A stretch of 64,000 bases of DNA from an uncultured Vibrio sp. (GCF_963675395.1 NZ_OY776223.1:2418001-2482000), one strand, 5' to 3'; shown: positions 11,668 through 23,348, numbered from the stretch's first letter. A program made the numbers and translations. Notes: generated by a model not told the origin, from the sequence alone.

Positions 11668-12591
11668 GTGAGTAAGTTATTACGTCGAACTAGTATTAGC
11701 TTTATGTTAGCTGCAGGACTTCTCGGTTGTGCGGCTCACTCACCAGCGCCTGTTTCTAGCTTAAAAAAAGATTACTCAAATGTTGAGCGGGGCAGTTATA
11801 GAGGGAGTTACTATGAAGTAAAGAAAGGAGACACACTTTACTTCATAGCATACGTCACAGATAAGGATGTAAATGACCTCGTTCGTTACAATGAGCTTGC
11901 TCAACCTTACACTATCTATCCAGGTCAGCGCCTAAAACTTTGGGCTCCGAAATATATTGCTCCGAAATACGGGCAAAAAGTGGAACCCGTTGTGGCACCT
12001 ATAGTTGCAAAGACTCCAGTTCCCGTGACGAAAATATCAACGGTATCCAAGCCTATTGATTCAAGTAAAAGCTCTACTCCAAAAGTGCAGCCAACTACCC
12101 CTAAAGTGGTGCAAAAACAGCCTCCAAAGAAGGTTGAACAATCCAAAACAAAGGAGTATGTTGGTTCAAAAGATAACCAAAATGTGAAGAAAAATCCGTC
12201 TACAACGACTACTAAAAATGCGAACGTATCGAAGTGGTTGTGGCCAACAAAAGGGAGAGTAATCAAGAACTTTTCGGCGGGAGAACAGGGAAATAAAGGT
12301 ATTGATATCGCAGGACAGCGTGGTCAGCCTATCGTTTCAACCGCAGCCGGCACTGTTGTTTATTCAGGCAATGCACTACGAGGTTATGGCAACCTAATTA
12401 TAGTGAAGCATAATGACAATTATCTAAGCGCATATGCCCATAATGACAAGCTGCTGGTATCCGAAGGACAAAGTGTCAACAGTGGACAAAAAATCGCAAC
12501 CATGGGTAGTTCTGGTTCGAAATCAGTCAAGCTGCACTTTGAAATTCGCTATCAAGGTAAATCAGTGAATCCAAAACGCTATTTGCCGTAA
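11668..12591 (+). CDS. nlpD: murein hydrolase activator NlpD, lipoprotein
   Basis: The 307-residue outer-membrane lipoprotein activates the amidase AmiC at the division site. A signal peptide ends in a lipobox, LLGC, around residue 21. A LysM peptidoglycan-binding domain follows (YEVKKGDTLYFIAY to PGQRLKLW, about residues 50-93), then a low-complexity Lys/Pro/Thr linker. Last is a C-terminal LytM/M23 domain (GIDIAGQRGQPIVSTAAG to LHFEIRYQGKSVNP) lacking the zinc-binding His residues, as expected of a non-catalytic activator. GTG at 11668 is preceded by AAGGG; a TTG one codon upstream is an alternative start. Confidence 0.94.
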   Translation: MSKLLRRTSISFMLAAGLLGCAAHSPAPVSSLKKDYSNVERGSYRGSYYEVKKGDTLYFIAYVTDKDVNDLVRYNELAQPYTIYPGQRLKLWAPKYIAPKYGQKVEPVVAPIVAKTPVPVTKISTVSKPIDSSKSSTPKVQPTTPKVVQKQPPKKVEQSKTKEYVGSKDNQNVKKNPSTTTTKNANVSKWLWPTKGRVIKNFSAGEQGNKGIDIAGQRGQPIVSTAAGTVVYSGNALRGYGNLIIVKHNDNYLSAYAHNDKLLVSEGQSVNSGQKIATMGSSGSKSVKLHFEIRYQGKSVNPKRYLP

Positions 12592-12671
12592 AACTTTGAA
12601 ACACAACTTGCGAAACCATTTAGCAACATATTGAGTTGTCATGTCTTGCTAACTCGCCAGGGGGAGGCGTT

Positions 12672-13658
12672 ATGAGTATCAGCAACACAGTAACCAAAGT
12701 TGAAGAGTTTGAATTTGACGATGAGTCAGTGAAGACCGTTGCCAGTCAACTCGGAAAATCATCATCCACAGAAAGCAAAGCCGCTACGCGTGAAGAATTT
12801 GATGCGAGCAGCAAAAGCTTAGATGCAACCCAATTGTATTTAGGTGAAATTGGCTTCTCACCTCTACTTACCGCGGAAGAAGAAGTACTGTATGCTCGAC
12901 GTGCATTACGGGGCGATGAAGCTGCTCGTAAACGCATGATCGAAAGCAACTTACGTTTGGTGGTAAAAATTTCTCGCCGTTACAGCAATCGTGGTTTAGC
13001 CCTTCTGGATCTTATTGAAGAAGGTAACCTAGGCTTGATCCGTGCCGTTGAGAAATTCGATCCTGAACGCGGTTTCCGTTTCTCTACCTACGCGACATGG
13101 TGGATTCGACAAACGATCGAACGTGCGTTGATGAACCAAACACGTACTATTCGTTTACCGATTCATGTTGTGAAAGAGCTGAACATTTATCTACGTACCG
13201 CACGGGAACTTTCTCAGAAGCTCGATCACGAACCTACAGCCGAAGAGATAGCGGCGCAACTTGATATCCCTGTCGAAGATGTCAGCAAAATGCTTCGCTT
13301 AAATGAGCGTATCAGTTCTGTCGACACGCCAATTGGTGGCGATGGTGAAAAAGCACTACTCGATATCATTCCAGATGGAAATAACTCAGATCCGGAAGTT
13401 TCGACACAAGATGACGATATTAAGTCTTCTCTGATTCAATGGCTGGAAGAACTGAACCCGAAACAGAAAGAAGTGCTGGCGCGTCGTTTTGGCCTATTAG
13501 GCTATGAACCGTCTACGTTGGAAGAAGTCGGTCGTGAAATCGGTCTAACCCGTGAACGTGTTCGCCAGATTCAAGTGGAAGGCCTACGTCGTCTGCGTGA
13601 AGTATTGATTAAACAAGGTCTGACTATGGAAAACCTGTTTAACGTCGAAGATGATTAA
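12672..13658 (+). CDS. rpoS: RNA polymerase sigma factor RpoS
   Basis: RpoS is the stationary-phase/general stress sigma factor. The 328-residue protein has regions 1.2 ([21 protein letters not shown]), 2 ([20 protein letters not shown] and [17 protein letters not shown]), 3 ([14 protein letters not shown]) and 4 ([21 protein letters not shown] as the -35 helix-turn-helix). An upstream in-frame start at 12636 exists, but ATG 12672 follows GGGGGAGG and gives the expected [17 protein letters not shown]. In E. coli the main rpoS promoter lies within nlpD; the order here allows the same. Confidence 0.98.
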   Translation: MSISNTVTKVEEFEFDDESVKTVASQLGKSSSTESKAATREEFDASSKSLDATQLYLGEIGFSPLLTAEEEVLYARRALRGDEAARKRMIESNLRLVVKISRRYSNRGLALLDLIEEGNLGLIRAVEKFDPERGFRFSTYATWWIRQTIERALMNQTRTIRLPIHVVKELNIYLRTARELSQKLDHEPTAEEIAAQLDIPVEDVSKMLRLNERISSVDTPIGGDGEKALLDIIPDGNNSDPEVSTQDDDIKSSLIQWLEELNPKQKEVLARRFGLLGYEPSTLEEVGREIGLTRERVRQIQVEGLRRLREVLIKQGLTMENLFNVEDD

Positions 13659-13675
13659 TCTACGCTCTTAAAGAG

Positions 13676-13708
13676 AAAAGGCTATGGGTTATCACCATAG
13701 CCTTTTTA
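13676..13708. terminator. bidirectional terminator between rpoS and mutS
   Basis: AAAAGGCTATGG and CCATAGCCTTTTT form a stem around GTTATCA. T runs flank it on both strands, so it can serve both convergent genes. Confidence 0.85.
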
Positions 13709-13735
13709 CGTTTTAAGCAGTGCATCTAATTACTA

Positions 13736-16297
13736 CTAAAGCATTTTTTTCAAACGATACAGCTCTTCAAGTGCCTGACGAGGCGTCATCTCATCGGGAT
13801 CAATGTTTGATAAGGCTTGCTCAACTTCACTCGGCTCTGGAATCAGGCTGAGCTGATTCGCCACATCGACGGCTCCTGGGCGAGGGGAGTCGTTACCATG
13901 ACTTAATTGCTCAAGTTGAGACAACTTCGCACGTGCGTTTTTGATTACGGTTTTTGGGACACCAGCCAACCCAGCCACGGCAAGGCCATATGATTTACTT
14001 GCTGCACCCTCTTGAACCGCGTGCATAAAGGCAATACTGTCTCCATGCTCGACGGCATCCAGGTGGACGTTTGCCAGATTTGGCAACTGGCCTGGCAGCT
14101 CGGTTAATTCAAAATAATGCGTAGCAAACAGTGTCATCGCCCCAATTTGTGTTGCCAGCCACTCAGCGCTTGCCCATGCTAAAGATAAACCATCATAGGT
14201 GCTGGTGCCTCGACCAATTTCATCCATCAGGACTAAGCTGTTTTTGGTTGCGTTGTGCAGAATATTCGCCGTTTCTGTCATCTCAACCATGAACGTTGAT
14301 CGTCCAGAAGCTAAGTCATCAGATGCGCCAATACGAGTGAAGATGCGATCTAGCGAACCAATCTGAGCCGATTCTGCTGGAACGTATGAACCGATGTGAG
14401 CCATGAGAGCGATTAACGCCGTTTGACGCATGTATGTCGACTTACCCCCCATGTTCGGACCTGTGATGATCAACATCTTACGTTGTGGGTTAAGTTCTAT
14501 TGGGTTGGCGATAAATGGATCGCTGGTGACCTGCTCTACGACTGGATGACGACCCGATTGGATTTGGATACCGGGCTCTTTTACTAATGTCGGGCGGCAG
14601 TAATCGAGTGAATCTGCACGCTCTGCCAGATTTTGCAGCACGTCCAGTTGAGAAACCGCAGAAGCCAAATTCTGTAATTGTTCAAGATTTGGCATCAGCA
14701 GATCAAACAGCCCTTCCCAAAGTTGCTTCTCTAACGCCAGTGCTTTTGATTTTGAGTTAAGTACTTTGTCTTCGTGCTCTTTCAACTCAGGAATAATGTA
14801 GCGCTCTGCATTTTTAAGCGTTTGGCGACGCACGTAGTGTGGCGGTACCAAATGACTTTGACCACGGCTAACCTGAATGTAGAACCCATGCACATTGTTG
14901 TAACCTACTTTAAGCGTATCAATGCCATGACGCTCACGTTCGTCCACTTCAAGTTTTTCTAAGTATTCCGTTGCGCCATCAGCGAGTTTTCGCCACTCAT
15001 CCAGTTCATCGCTATAGCCTTCTGCAATAACGCCACCGTCGCGGATCACCACAGGTGGGTTTTCCTTAATAGCACGTTCGAGTAAATCGCATACTTCATC
15101 GATGGGCGCAGCAAACTCAGCCAGTTTCACCAGATATGGATGAGAGAGTGAGCTAGTAATAGATTCCAGCTCAGGCAGTTGCTGCATCGCATGACGCAGA
15201 CGAGCCATATCACGCGGGCGTGCTGAGCGTAACGCCAGACGTGCTAAAATTCGTTCAATATCGCCAATCTGTTTTAAAGTTGGCTGAAGATCGGCAAAGA
15301 GGCCTTGATCTTTAATTTCACTGATTGCATCAAGACGGTTATTTAGTGTATCGATGCAGCGCATTGGTTGATGTAGCCAACGTTTGAGCATTCGGCTGCC
15401 CATTGGGGTCGCACAGTGGTCAAGTACTGCAGCCAATGTATTGTCAGTTGCACCTGCAAGGTTTTGAGTAATTTCGAGGTTGCGACGTGTGGCGGCATCC
15501 AGAATAACGGAGTGATCCTGACGATCAAATGTTAAAGAACGAATGTGTGGTAGCGCGGTACGTTGCGTGTCTTTTACATATTGGATCAAACAACCAGCAG
15601 CACATAATCCGTGTGCCGCGTGTTCTACGCCAAAGCCGATTAAATCTTTGGTACCGAATTGCTGATTCAGTTGTTGTTTTGCAGTATCTAATTCAAATTC
15701 CCATACCGGGCGACGACGGTTACCGTTGCGGCTCGACATCAAATGGACGGGTTCAAAATCTTCAGGAAAAAGTAACTCACGTGGGGCGGTGCGTTGCAGT
15801 TCAGCCGCCATCGCCTCTTCGGTTTCAGGTTCCGTTAATTGAAAGCGGCCTGAAGTGACATCCAGAGTCGCGTAACCAAACTTACCGTTGTGGTGATAAA
15901 TCGCCGCAATCAAGTTATCAAGGCGTTCAGAGAGAAGTGCTTCGTCCGTGACGGTACCCGGAGTAACAATGCGTACGACTTTACGCTCTACTGGACCTTT
16001 ACTGGTCGCGGGATCACCGATCTGCTCACAGATTGCGACCGACTCACCAAGCTGAACAAGTTTGGCCAAATAACCTTCTACGGCATGAAATGGCACACCC
16101 GCCATAGGAATAGGCTCTCCTGCAGATGAACCACGTTTGGTCAATGAGATATCAAGCAGTTGAGAGGCACGCTTAGCATCATCATAGAAGAGCTCGTAGA
16201 AATCGCCCATGCGGTAAAACAGCAAAATATCAGGGTTCTCAGCCTTTAGCTTGAGGTATTGCTGCATCATCGGAGTGTGTTTTTGTTCAGCTTTCAC
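13736..16297 (-). CDS. mutS: DNA mismatch repair protein MutS
   Basis: MutS recognises mismatches and recruits MutL. The 853-residue protein has the N-terminal mismatch-binding domain with [11 protein letters not shown] (Phe wedge motif), connector, lever and clamp domains, and the C-terminal ABC-type ATPase: Walker [16 protein letters not shown], the signature-type [14 protein letters not shown], Walker [17 protein letters not shown] and FATHYFEL. The C-terminal tail ends [21 protein letters not shown], the tetramerisation segment. It is convergent with rpoS and divergent from pncC. Confidence 0.98.
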   Translation of the reverse strand: MKAEQKHTPMMQQYLKLKAENPDILLFYRMGDFYELFYDDAKRASQLLDISLTKRGSSAGEPIPMAGVPFHAVEGYLAKLVQLGESVAICEQIGDPATSKGPVERKVVRIVTPGTVTDEALLSERLDNLIAAIYHHNGKFGYATLDVTSGRFQLTEPETEEAMAAELQRTAPRELLFPEDFEPVHLMSSRNGNRRRPVWEFELDTAKQQLNQQFGTKDLIGFGVEHAAHGLCAAGCLIQYVKDTQRTALPHIRSLTFDRQDHSVILDAATRRNLEITQNLAGATDNTLAAVLDHCATPMGSRMLKRWLHQPMRCIDTLNNRLDAISEIKDQGLFADLQPTLKQIGDIERILARLALRSARPRDMARLRHAMQQLPELESITSSLSHPYLVKLAEFAAPIDEVCDLLERAIKENPPVVIRDGGVIAEGYSDELDEWRKLADGATEYLEKLEVDERERHGIDTLKVGYNNVHGFYIQVSRGQSHLVPPHYVRRQTLKNAERYIIPELKEHEDKVLNSKSKALALEKQLWEGLFDLLMPNLEQLQNLASAVSQLDVLQNLAERADSLDYCRPTLVKEPGIQIQSGRHPVVEQVTSDPFIANPIELNPQRKMLIITGPNMGGKSTYMRQTALIALMAHIGSYVPAESAQIGSLDRIFTRIGASDDLASGRSTFMVEMTETANILHNATKNSLVLMDEIGRGTSTYDGLSLAWASAEWLATQIGAMTLFATHYFELTELPGQLPNLANVHLDAVEHGDSIAFMHAVQEGAASKSYGLAVAGLAGVPKTVIKNARAKLSQLEQLSHGNDSPRPGAVDVANQLSLIPEPSEVEQALSNIDPDEMTPRQALEELYRLKKML

Positions 16298-16381
16298 AGG
16301 TAAGTTCTTTTGTTTATTTCCGGAGCGGCTTAGGATACGTGAATCCCTATCAAGTAAAAAGAGACAAAGGGCATTTTGGCT

Positions 16382-16873
16382 ATGGAAAGAACAACAAAAT
16401 TAAGCGCAGATTTAGGTGTGTTACTTGAGCAGCACGGACATGTGATGACGACCGCGGAATCCTGCACTGGAGGTGGTGTTGCTGCCGCCATTACAGACAT
16501 TGCTGGCAGTTCTGGCTGGCTGGATCGTGCATTTGTGACTTACAGCAACGAAGCGAAAATGGAAATGCTTGGCGTGCAAGCTCACACACTGGAAACGCAT
16601 GGTGCAGTCAGTGAACCAGTGGTGATTGAAATGGTTCAAGGCGCACTTGAGCACTCGAATGCAACGATAGGCGTCTCGATCAGTGGCATTGCCGGACCTA
16701 GTGGTGGCAGCGAAGAAAAGCCGGTCGGGACGGTATGTTTTGCATTCGCAGATAATCAACAATGGCTGTTGGTTGAAACCATGCATTTTGACGGTGATCG
16801 GGCAGCTGTTCGTGAACAAGCCGTGTTTCATGCACTGACTCGAATCTATCAGCATCTGGATGAGAAAATTTAA
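16382..16873 (+). CDS. pncC: nicotinamide-nucleotide amidohydrolase PncC (CinA C-terminal family)
   Basis: PncC deamidates NMN to nicotinate mononucleotide in NAD recycling. The 163-residue protein is a stand-alone CinA C-terminal domain, with [21 protein letters not shown] and the [23 protein letters not shown] and KPVGTVCFA motifs. ATG 16382 is preferred over the TTG two codons upstream because AAAGGG precedes it. Location between mutS and recA matches other gammaproteobacteria. Confidence 0.93.
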   Translation: MERTTKLSADLGVLLEQHGHVMTTAESCTGGGVAAAITDIAGSSGWLDRAFVTYSNEAKMEMLGVQAHTLETHGAVSEPVVIEMVQGALEHSNATIGVSISGIAGPSGGSEEKPVGTVCFAFADNQQWLLVETMHFDGDRAAVREQAVFHALTRIYQHLDEKI

Positions 16874-16950
16874 AAGTACGTTAGCCCAGACGTGATAAGC
16901 TCTGCAGCAAAGTTATACGTAGATCAGCTAAAGTTTTTTCTATACAGGTA

Positions 16951-16978
16951 TAGACACTGTATGAATCAACAGTATAAT
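16951..16978 (+). promoter_or_regulatory. recA promoter with LexA (SOS) box
   Basis: A -35 TAGACA (16951-16956) and a -10 TATAAT (16973-16978) are separated by 16 bp. The spacer is exactly the SOS box CTGTATGAATCAACAG (16957-16972), which matches the LexA consensus CTGT-N8-ACAG. LexA bound here would cover the whole core promoter. Confidence 0.9.
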
Positions 16979-17063
16979 AACTTTCATTGCTGAGCGATTA
17001 ACTGCTCAAGAAAAGTTTAATGACTATTCGTCGCCCAAAAAGATGAATAAATCGGAGAAAGTA

Positions 17064-18107
17064 ATGGACGAGAACAAACAGAAAGCGCTCGCCGCTGCGC
17101 TAGGTCAAATTGAAAAACAATTCGGTAAAGGCTCTATCATGCGCCTTGGCGATAACCGCGCAATGGACGTAGAAACCATCTCAACGGGTTCTCTTTCTCT
17201 TGATATTGCTTTGGGTGCTGGTGGTTTACCAATGGGTCGTATTGTTGAAGTTTACGGTCCGGAATCTTCAGGTAAAACAACGCTGACGTTGGAATTGATT
17301 GCAGCAGCACAGCGTGAAGGCAAAACTTGTGCGTTTATCGATGCGGAACACGCGCTGGACCCTGTCTACGCTAAGAAACTTGGCGTAGATATCGATGCGC
17401 TATTGGTTTCTCAGCCAGATACAGGTGAGCAAGCGCTGGAAATTTGTGATGCATTAGCGCGTTCTGGTGCTATCGACGTAATGGTTGTCGACTCTGTTGC
17501 TGCACTAACGCCAAAAGCGGAAATCGAAGGCGAAATGGGCGACAGTCACATGGGCTTGCAAGCACGTATGCTGTCTCAGGCAATGCGTAAGCTAACTGGT
17601 AACCTGAAGCAGTCTAACTGTATGTGTATCTTCATCAACCAAATTCGTATGAAGATCGGTGTGATGTTTGGCAATCCGGAAACAACGACGGGTGGTAATG
17701 CACTTAAGTTCTACGCATCGGTTCGTCTTGATATCCGCCGTACTGGCGCAATCAAAGAAGGCGACGAAGTTGTGGGTAACGAAACTCGCATCAAAGTGGT
17801 TAAGAATAAAATTGCGGCTCCATTTAAAGAAGCTAATACACAGATTATGTACGGCCGAGGCTTTAACCGTGAAGGTGAGCTAGTGGATTTAGGCGTGAAG
17901 CACAAATTGGTTGAGAAAGCGGGTGCTTGGTACAGCTACAATGGCGACAAGATCGGTCAGGGTAAGGCGAATGCTTGTAATTACCTGCGTGAACATATAG
18001 AAGTCACTCAGACTATCGATAAGAAACTGCGCGAGATGCTTTTAGCTCCGGCTGTGGCCGAGCCAGAAGGCGGTGAATTGCCAGAGCAGAAAGAAGAAGA
18101 GTTTTAA
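17064..18107 (+). CDS. recA: recombinase RecA
   Basis: RecA forms filaments on single-stranded DNA for homologous recombination and triggers LexA self-cleavage. The 347-residue protein has Walker [14 protein letters not shown], Walker [19 protein letters not shown]-binding loops L1 ([15 protein letters not shown]) and L2 ([37 protein letters not shown] region) and an acidic C-terminus. An in-frame ATG lies 7 codons upstream at 17043. ATG 17064 has the GGAG site and gives the standard [21 protein letters not shown]. An SOS promoter lies ~85 bp upstream. Confidence 0.99.
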   Translation: MDENKQKALAAALGQIEKQFGKGSIMRLGDNRAMDVETISTGSLSLDIALGAGGLPMGRIVEVYGPESSGKTTLTLELIAAAQREGKTCAFIDAEHALDPVYAKKLGVDIDALLVSQPDTGEQALEICDALARSGAIDVMVVDSVAALTPKAEIEGEMGDSHMGLQARMLSQAMRKLTGNLKQSNCMCIFINQIRMKIGVMFGNPETTTGGNALKFYASVRLDIRRTGAIKEGDEVVGNETRIKVVKNKIAAPFKEANTQIMYGRGFNREGELVDLGVKHKLVEKAGAWYSYNGDKIGQGKANACNYLREHIEVTQTIDKKLREMLLAPAVAEPEGGELPEQKEEEF

Positions 18108-18127
18108 ATTCTACTTTGAGTAAAAGA

Positions 18128-18160
18128 CAACAAAGCCCTGCGATGCGGGGCTTTGTTGTA
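18128..18160 (+). terminator. recA terminator
   Basis: CAACAAAGCCC pairs with GGGCTTTGTTG around TGCGATGCG. The tail is only moderately T-rich, so partial read-through into recX is plausible, as known for E. coli recA-recX. Confidence 0.75.
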
Positions 18161-18227
18161 TCTGCTATATCTAAAGTTACCGGGCTGTTCAGAAAGCCTG
18201 TACAGGAAAAATAGGTTTAGGATCATC

Positions 18228-18695
18228 ATGTACCAAAAGCGTCAAGCGCCGACTCTATCAAGTAAAGAAGCGGCTATTCAGTTACTGAGCCGTCGTGACC
18301 ACGGACAGTACGAGCTATATCAAAAGCTGACTTTGAAAGGGTATGAAGAGTCCGATATCGAAGCCGCGATCAATTTTTGTCTGGATCACAATTATCTTGA
18401 TGATTTGCGTTATGCCAAAAGCCAGATTCGCCAACATGTTTATAAAGGTCATGGTGAACGCAGGATCCGTCAGGAATTAAGCCAAAAACGCGTAGCGGAA
18501 TCGGTTATCGATGAGGCGATGACGGAAGAGCCACAAGACTGGTTTGAACTGGCAAGAATGGCGGCGGAGAAAAAATTCAAAGGAATAAAAGCCAAAGACC
18601 AGAAAGAGTACGCCAAACAGGTGCGTTTTATGCAGTATCGTGGATACAGTTTTGACCAAATTAGTTATGCACTGAGCTTTGACGATCACGATTGA
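18228..18695 (+). CDS. recX: regulatory protein RecX
   Basis: RecX binds RecA filaments and limits their extension. The 155-residue protein has three helical RecX repeats: [19 protein letters not shown] with [27 protein letters not shown], then [23 protein letters not shown], then [22 protein letters not shown] 18228 was chosen because it gives the family length and has a GGAT-type site; the open frame starts 25 codons earlier inside the recA terminator. Confidence 0.94.
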   Translation: MYQKRQAPTLSSKEAAIQLLSRRDHGQYELYQKLTLKGYEESDIEAAINFCLDHNYLDDLRYAKSQIRQHVYKGHGERRIRQELSQKRVAESVIDEAMTEEPQDWFELARMAAEKKFKGIKAKDQKEYAKQVRFMQYRGYSFDQISYALSFDDHD

Positions 18696-18837
18696 GCAGG
18701 GTTCACCAGCATTTTTTTTTGTTTTTCTTCAAAATTATTCCTCTAAGACCTCTTTTCCGTAAGAAAACTAGTCGTAGCTGATTGCATGATCTACAATACG
18801 GCGAAATTCTAACTCGACTATTTTCAGGAAGAGCTGC

Positions 18838-21420
18838 ATGTACATGAGCACTGACGAGGTTCGTAACTCGTTCCTCAAGTTCTTTGAAAGCAAAGGACAC
18901 CAAATCGTAGAAAGTTCATCGTTAGTACCACATAACGACCCAACCCTGCTGTTCACAAACGCAGGTATGAACCAATTTAAAGATTGCTTCTTAGGCTTGG
19001 AAAAACGAGCCTATACTCGAGCGACTACGGCTCAACGTTGTGTACGTGCTGGCGGTAAACATAATGACCTGGAAAACGTAGGTTTCACAGCCCGTCACCA
19101 TACTTTCTTCGAGATGCTAGGTAACTTCAGCTTTGGTGATTACTTCAAAGAAGACGCGATTTCATTTGCTTGGGAATTTTTGACTCAAGTACTGAAACTA
19201 CCTCAAGAGCGTCTACTGGTTACCATCTACGAAACCGATGATGAAGCATTTGATATCTGGAACAAAAAGGTAGGCGTTCCAGCAGACCGTATCATCCGTA
19301 TTGGTGATAAAAAAGGTGGTAAACCATACGAGTCAGATAACTTCTGGCAGATGGGTGACACAGGTCCTTGTGGTCCATGTACTGAAATTTTCTACGATCA
19401 TGGTGAGCACATCTGGGGTGGTCGCCCTGGTACTCCTGAAGAAGATGGTGACCGTTTCATCGAGATCTGGAACAACGTATTCATGCAGTTCAACCGTCAT
19501 GCCGACGGTACTATGGAGCCGCTACCAAAACCATCTGTTGATACAGGTATGGGTATTGAGCGTATCTCTGCGATCATGCAAGGCGTTCACTCAAACTACG
19601 AAATCGACGTATTCCAAACTCTGATCAAAGCAGCGGCTGAAGTAGTTGGTTACGAAGATCTATCTAACCAGTCTCTACGCGTTATCGCAGACCATATTCG
19701 TTCATGTTCATTCTTGATCGTTGATGGCGTGATGCCTTCAAATGAAGGTCGTGGTTATGTTCTACGCCGTATTATTCGTCGTGCTGTCCGTCACGGTAAT
19801 AAGCTTGGTGCACAAGGTACTTTCTTCTACAAACTGGTTGGTGTACTTGCAGAAGTCATGGGTACTGCGGGTGAAGAACTAAAGCGTCAACAAGCGGTTG
19901 TAGAGAAAGTACTGCGTATCGAAGAAGAAAACTTCGGTCGTACTCTTGATCGTGGTATGACCATCCTGAACGAAGCGCTAGATAACCTGGATGGCAAAGA
20001 GCTAGATGGTGAAACCGTATTTAAACTTTACGACACCTACGGCTTCCCTGCTGATTTAACTAACGACGTTGCTCGTGAGCGTGAGTTCACTATCGACGAA
20101 GAAGGTTTTGAGAAAGCAATGGAAGAGCAGCGTCAACGTGCTCGTGAAGCTGGCCAGTTTGGTACTGACTACAACGCGACAATTAAAGTGGACGCAGACA
20201 CTGAATTCTGTGGTTACACAGGCACAAAAGGTTCAAGTTCAGTAGAAGCCATGTTCGTTGAAGGTAACGAAGTTGAATCACTGTCTGCCGGTGATAAAGC
20301 GATCATCGTACTAGGTGAAACACCATTCTACGCTGAGTCAGGTGGTCAGTGTGGTGACGCTGGTGAGATTCGCACAGAGTCTGGCGTATTCCGTGTAGAA
20401 GACACTCAGAAGCTAGGTAATGCAATTGCGCATTACGGTGTGATGGCTGAAGGCGTTCTGGCGAAAGGTGATGATGTTGCAACAATCGTTGACGCTGAGC
20501 GCCGAGCTGCAACTTCACTAAACCACTCTGCTACACACTTACTGCACGAGGCATTACGTCGCGTATTAGGTGAACACGTGCTACAGAAAGGCTCTCTAGT
20601 TCGACCTGAAAACCTACGTTTTGACTTCTCACACCTTGAAGCGGTAACCGCTGAAGAGCTAAAAGAAGTGGAACGTCTGGTTAATGCTCAAATTCGTCGT
20701 AACCACGCTATCGAAACCAATATCATGGACATCGAGTCTGCGAAGCAGAAAGGCGCGATGGCATTGTTCGGTGAGAAATACGACGATGAAGTTCGCGTAC
20801 TATCGATGGGTGACTTCTCGACAGAGCTTTGTGGTGGTATCCACGCATCTAGCACGGGCGACATTGGTTTGTTCAAGATTACGTCGGAAAGCGGTATCGC
20901 TGCGGGTATTCGTCGTATTGAAGCGGTAACCGGTGAAGCAGCCCTAGACGTGATCGAAGCTCAAACAGCTAAGTACGAAGAGAAACTGGCAGAATCTGCG
21001 CAAAAATCTAAAGCGCTTGAAAAAGAAATTCAAAAGCTGAAAGACAAGATGGCTGCCGCAGAAAGTGCAAACATCATGGGTAAAGCGGTAGAAGTTAACG
21101 GTACAAAAGTATTGGTTGCGGCTCTAGAAGGTGCTGACAGCAAAAACCTACGTACTATGGTTGATGACATCAAGAACCAAATGGGTTCTGGTGTTGTACT
21201 TCTGGCTAACATCACGGGTGACAAAGTTGGTTTGATCGCTGGTGTAACTAAAGATCTGGTTGGCAAAGTCAAAGCGGGTGATTTAGTTAAAATGGTCGCA
21301 GAGCAGGTTGGTGGTAAAGGCGGCGGTCGTCCTGATATGGCGCAAGCTGGCGGTACTGACGTAGCGGCACTTCCTGAAGCAATCAAAACTGTTCAGCCTT
21401 GGCTAGAAGAACGCTTATAA
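18838..21420 (+). CDS. alaS: alanyl-tRNA synthetase
   Basis: AlaRS charges tRNA-Ala. The 860-residue protein contains the class II aminoacylation core ([57 protein letters not shown]), the editing domain with the [12 protein letters not shown] zinc-type motif and the [13 protein letters not shown] motif, a coiled coil around residues 700-745, and the Gly-rich C-Ala domain ([15 protein letters not shown]). The first ATG (MYMSTDEVR) is used because AGGAAG precedes it by six bases. The recA-recX-alaS-csrA neighbourhood is conserved. Confidence 0.98.
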   Translation: MYMSTDEVRNSFLKFFESKGHQIVESSSLVPHNDPTLLFTNAGMNQFKDCFLGLEKRAYTRATTAQRCVRAGGKHNDLENVGFTARHHTFFEMLGNFSFGDYFKEDAISFAWEFLTQVLKLPQERLLVTIYETDDEAFDIWNKKVGVPADRIIRIGDKKGGKPYESDNFWQMGDTGPCGPCTEIFYDHGEHIWGGRPGTPEEDGDRFIEIWNNVFMQFNRHADGTMEPLPKPSVDTGMGIERISAIMQGVHSNYEIDVFQTLIKAAAEVVGYEDLSNQSLRVIADHIRSCSFLIVDGVMPSNEGRGYVLRRIIRRAVRHGNKLGAQGTFFYKLVGVLAEVMGTAGEELKRQQAVVEKVLRIEEENFGRTLDRGMTILNEALDNLDGKELDGETVFKLYDTYGFPADLTNDVAREREFTIDEEGFEKAMEEQRQRAREAGQFGTDYNATIKVDADTEFCGYTGTKGSSSVEAMFVEGNEVESLSAGDKAIIVLGETPFYAESGGQCGDAGEIRTESGVFRVEDTQKLGNAIAHYGVMAEGVLAKGDDVATIVDAERRAATSLNHSATHLLHEALRRVLGEHVLQKGSLVRPENLRFDFSHLEAVTAEELKEVERLVNAQIRRNHAIETNIMDIESAKQKGAMALFGEKYDDEVRVLSMGDFSTELCGGIHASSTGDIGLFKITSESGIAAGIRRIEAVTGEAALDVIEAQTAKYEEKLAESAQKSKALEKEIQKLKDKMAAAESANIMGKAVEVNGTKVLVAALEGADSKNLRTMVDDIKNQMGSGVVLLANITGDKVGLIAGVTKDLVGKVKAGDLVKMVAEQVGGKGGGRPDMAQAGGTDVAALPEAIKTVQPWLEERL

Positions 21421-21436
21421 CAAGCATTAAATAACA

Positions 21437-21480
21437 AAATTACGCTCAATCAACTTGTTTTGATTGGGCGTAATTTTTTT
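21437..21480 (+). terminator. alaS terminator
   Basis: A long stem, AATTACGCTCAATCAA with TTGATTGGGCGTAATT, is followed by a run of seven Ts. Confidence 0.9.
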
Positions 21481-21626
21481 GCGTTAACCAAGTGGTTTAA
21501 TTGACCGGAAACGAACCTAGTCATCTAAGCTGCTTGGTTTTTGTTGTAACTGCCACTTATTTAATTTTTTATCAACAGAATGTAGGTGGTCCGAATGAGA
21601 CTTCGGTCTTGGGAAGGTGAAGACTG

Positions 21627-22814
21627 GTGAAAAAGCCCCTTATCGTGCAAAAGTTTGGCGGAACCTCAGTGGGTTCAATTGAAAGAATCCACCAAGTTGC
21701 TGAACACATCATTAAGGCGAAAAATGGTGGTAATCAAGTTGTTGTCGTTGTTTCTGCTATGTCAGGCGAGACAAATAGGCTTATGGACCTAGCTAAACAG
21801 GTAGATAGTGTTCCTACAGCCCGAGAACTTGATGTTTTGCTCTCTGCTGGTGAGCAAGTGTCGATGGCACTGTTGGCGATGACACTGAACAAATTAGGTC
21901 ATCCCGCGCGCTCACTTACCGGAGCACAGGCGAACATTGTGACGGATAACCAACACAATGACGCAACGATTAAACACATTGATACTACGAACGTAATGGC
22001 ATTGCTTGAACAAGAGCAAATCGTTATCGTCGCGGGTTTTCAAGGTGTGAATGAAAATGGGGATATCACCACATTAGGTCGAGGAGGCTCAGATACGAGT
22101 GCAGTGACACTGGCAGGTGCACTACGCGCGGCTGAGTGTCAAATCTTTACCGACGTTGATGGTATTTATACTTGTGACCCACGTGTAGTAAAAACGGCGC
22201 AAAAAATGGCTGTGATTGACTTTCCTTCAATGGAAGCAATGGCAAGTCGTGGCGCTAAAGTTTTACACTTACCTTCAGTGCAATATGCATGGAAGAACAA
22301 TGTACCACTACGCGTGCTTTCTACATTCGATGTGAATGAAGGTAGTCTAGTTAAGGGAGAGACAGGCACGCAAGCCATCTCTGGTATAGCTATTCAACGT
22401 GACCTTGCCATTGTTGAAGTAGATAAAGAACACTTATCCAGCGCTACAAAGCAATGTCAGATGCTAGGTATCGACCTTTGGAATGTGATCGAGGAAACAG
22501 AACGGACAGGTATCATGATAAAACAAGATGCATGTGCCAAGTTCGAACTGGTGTTCAGCGATAAAATCCGTAATAGTGAAATGGTAAGCCTGTTGACCGC
22601 AGTAGGGCTTGAGGCCAATGGAATGGTAGAGCATGCGTGCGATTTGCTGGCTGAGCAAGGTGTTGCGATCAACTTCTGCGCAACGAATGCACTCACCATG
22701 ATGCTAGTATTATCACCTGACTGTGTGGATATGGCGGCAAATATTCTTCATGATGCTTACATTACAGCTAATGAAGCGTTAAGCATCCAGCAAAAACATG
22801 CCCTATTAGGATGA
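21627..22814 (+). CDS. aspartate kinase, monofunctional
   Basis: Aspartokinase phosphorylates aspartate as the first step to lysine, threonine, methionine and diaminopimelate. The 395-residue protein has the kinase motifs VQKFGGTSVGSIERI, VVVVSAMSGETNRL, TTLGRGGSDTSAV and FTDVDGIYTCDPRV, then paired ACT domains (LAIVEVDKEHLS, AKFELVFSDK) for amino-acid feedback. It starts with GTG after GGAAGGTGAAG. In vibrios an aspartokinase commonly stands between alaS and csrA. Which end product inhibits it cannot be read from the sequence. I see no lysine riboswitch in the 200-bp leader, only a small AGAC-TTCG-GTCT hairpin near 21599. Confidence 0.92.
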   Translation: MKKPLIVQKFGGTSVGSIERIHQVAEHIIKAKNGGNQVVVVVSAMSGETNRLMDLAKQVDSVPTARELDVLLSAGEQVSMALLAMTLNKLGHPARSLTGAQANIVTDNQHNDATIKHIDTTNVMALLEQEQIVIVAGFQGVNENGDITTLGRGGSDTSAVTLAGALRAAECQIFTDVDGIYTCDPRVVKTAQKMAVIDFPSMEAMASRGAKVLHLPSVQYAWKNNVPLRVLSTFDVNEGSLVKGETGTQAISGIAIQRDLAIVEVDKEHLSSATKQCQMLGIDLWNVIEETERTGIMIKQDACAKFELVFSDKIRNSEMVSLLTAVGLEANGMVEHACDLLAEQGVAINFCATNALTMMLVLSPDCVDMAANILHDAYITANEALSIQQKHALLG

Positions 22815-22907
22815 TTTTCGCTAACAAGGTAGTTTACGAAAATATAACTTTTGTTGGATAATAGCTTTGATAGTAAGAAAATTTAGAGATTACTCAAGGA
22901 GCATATA

Positions 22908-23105
22908 ATGCTAATTTTGACTCGCCGCGTAGGCGAAACACTGATGATTGGTGATGAGGTAACTGTAACTGTACTGGGTGTTAAAGGTAACCAAGTACGC
23001 ATCGGCGTTAACGCTCCGAAGGAAGTATCAGTTCACCGTGAAGAAATCTACATGCGCATTCAAGCTGAAAAAGGTAATGGTAACGTTGCTTCAGGTAACT
23101 ACTAA
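22908..23105 (+). CDS. csrA: carbon storage regulator CsrA
   Basis: CsrA is a small RNA-binding dimer that represses translation by binding GGA motifs and controls carbon flow, motility, biofilm and quorum sensing. The 65-residue protein begins [20 protein letters not shown], contains [27 protein letters not shown] with the RNA-binding Arg44 region, and has a short variable tail. CAAGGAG precedes the start. It is the gene immediately before the tRNA array. Confidence 0.98.
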   Translation: MLILTRRVGETLMIGDEVTVTVLGVKGNQVRIGVNAPKEVSVHREEIYMRIQAEKGNGNVASGNY

Positions 23106-23135
23106 GTCTCTTCTGTTACAGAGCTTAGTTTAAAT

Positions 23136-23167
23136 GAAAAAGGCTAGCCAAAGGGCTGGCCTTTTTA
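23136..23167 (+). terminator. csrA terminator
   Basis: AAAAAGGCTAGCC and GGCTGGCCTTTTT form a stem with T-rich end. Confidence 0.85.
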
Positions 23168-23305
23168 GTTGATTGATAAATGTTATTTTTTTATAGAAGA
23201 GTCTCTTTTTTTCATCATAATAGGGTGGTAAAGTTCGTTTAATAGTCACTTTGATTAAATCAGCAACGGTTAAGTGTTTTTGGCGGATTTTTTTAAAGAA
23301 AATGT

Positions 23306-23333
23306 TTGACATATTTTCGGTAAAACGTAATAT
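23306..23333 (+). promoter_or_regulatory. probable promoter of the tRNA array
   Basis: TTGACA (23306-23311), a 16-bp spacer and TAATAT (23328-23333) precede the first tRNA-Ser by 15 bp. The GC-rich bases GCCTCCGC after the -10 look like the discriminator of a stringently controlled stable-RNA promoter (inference). Confidence 0.65.
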
Positions 23334-23348
23334 GTGCCTCCGCAAGAC

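Noticed and set aside
21481..21626. Lysine riboswitch ahead of aspartokinase
   Set aside because: The leader is short and shows only one small TTCG hairpin, none of the conserved L-box core.
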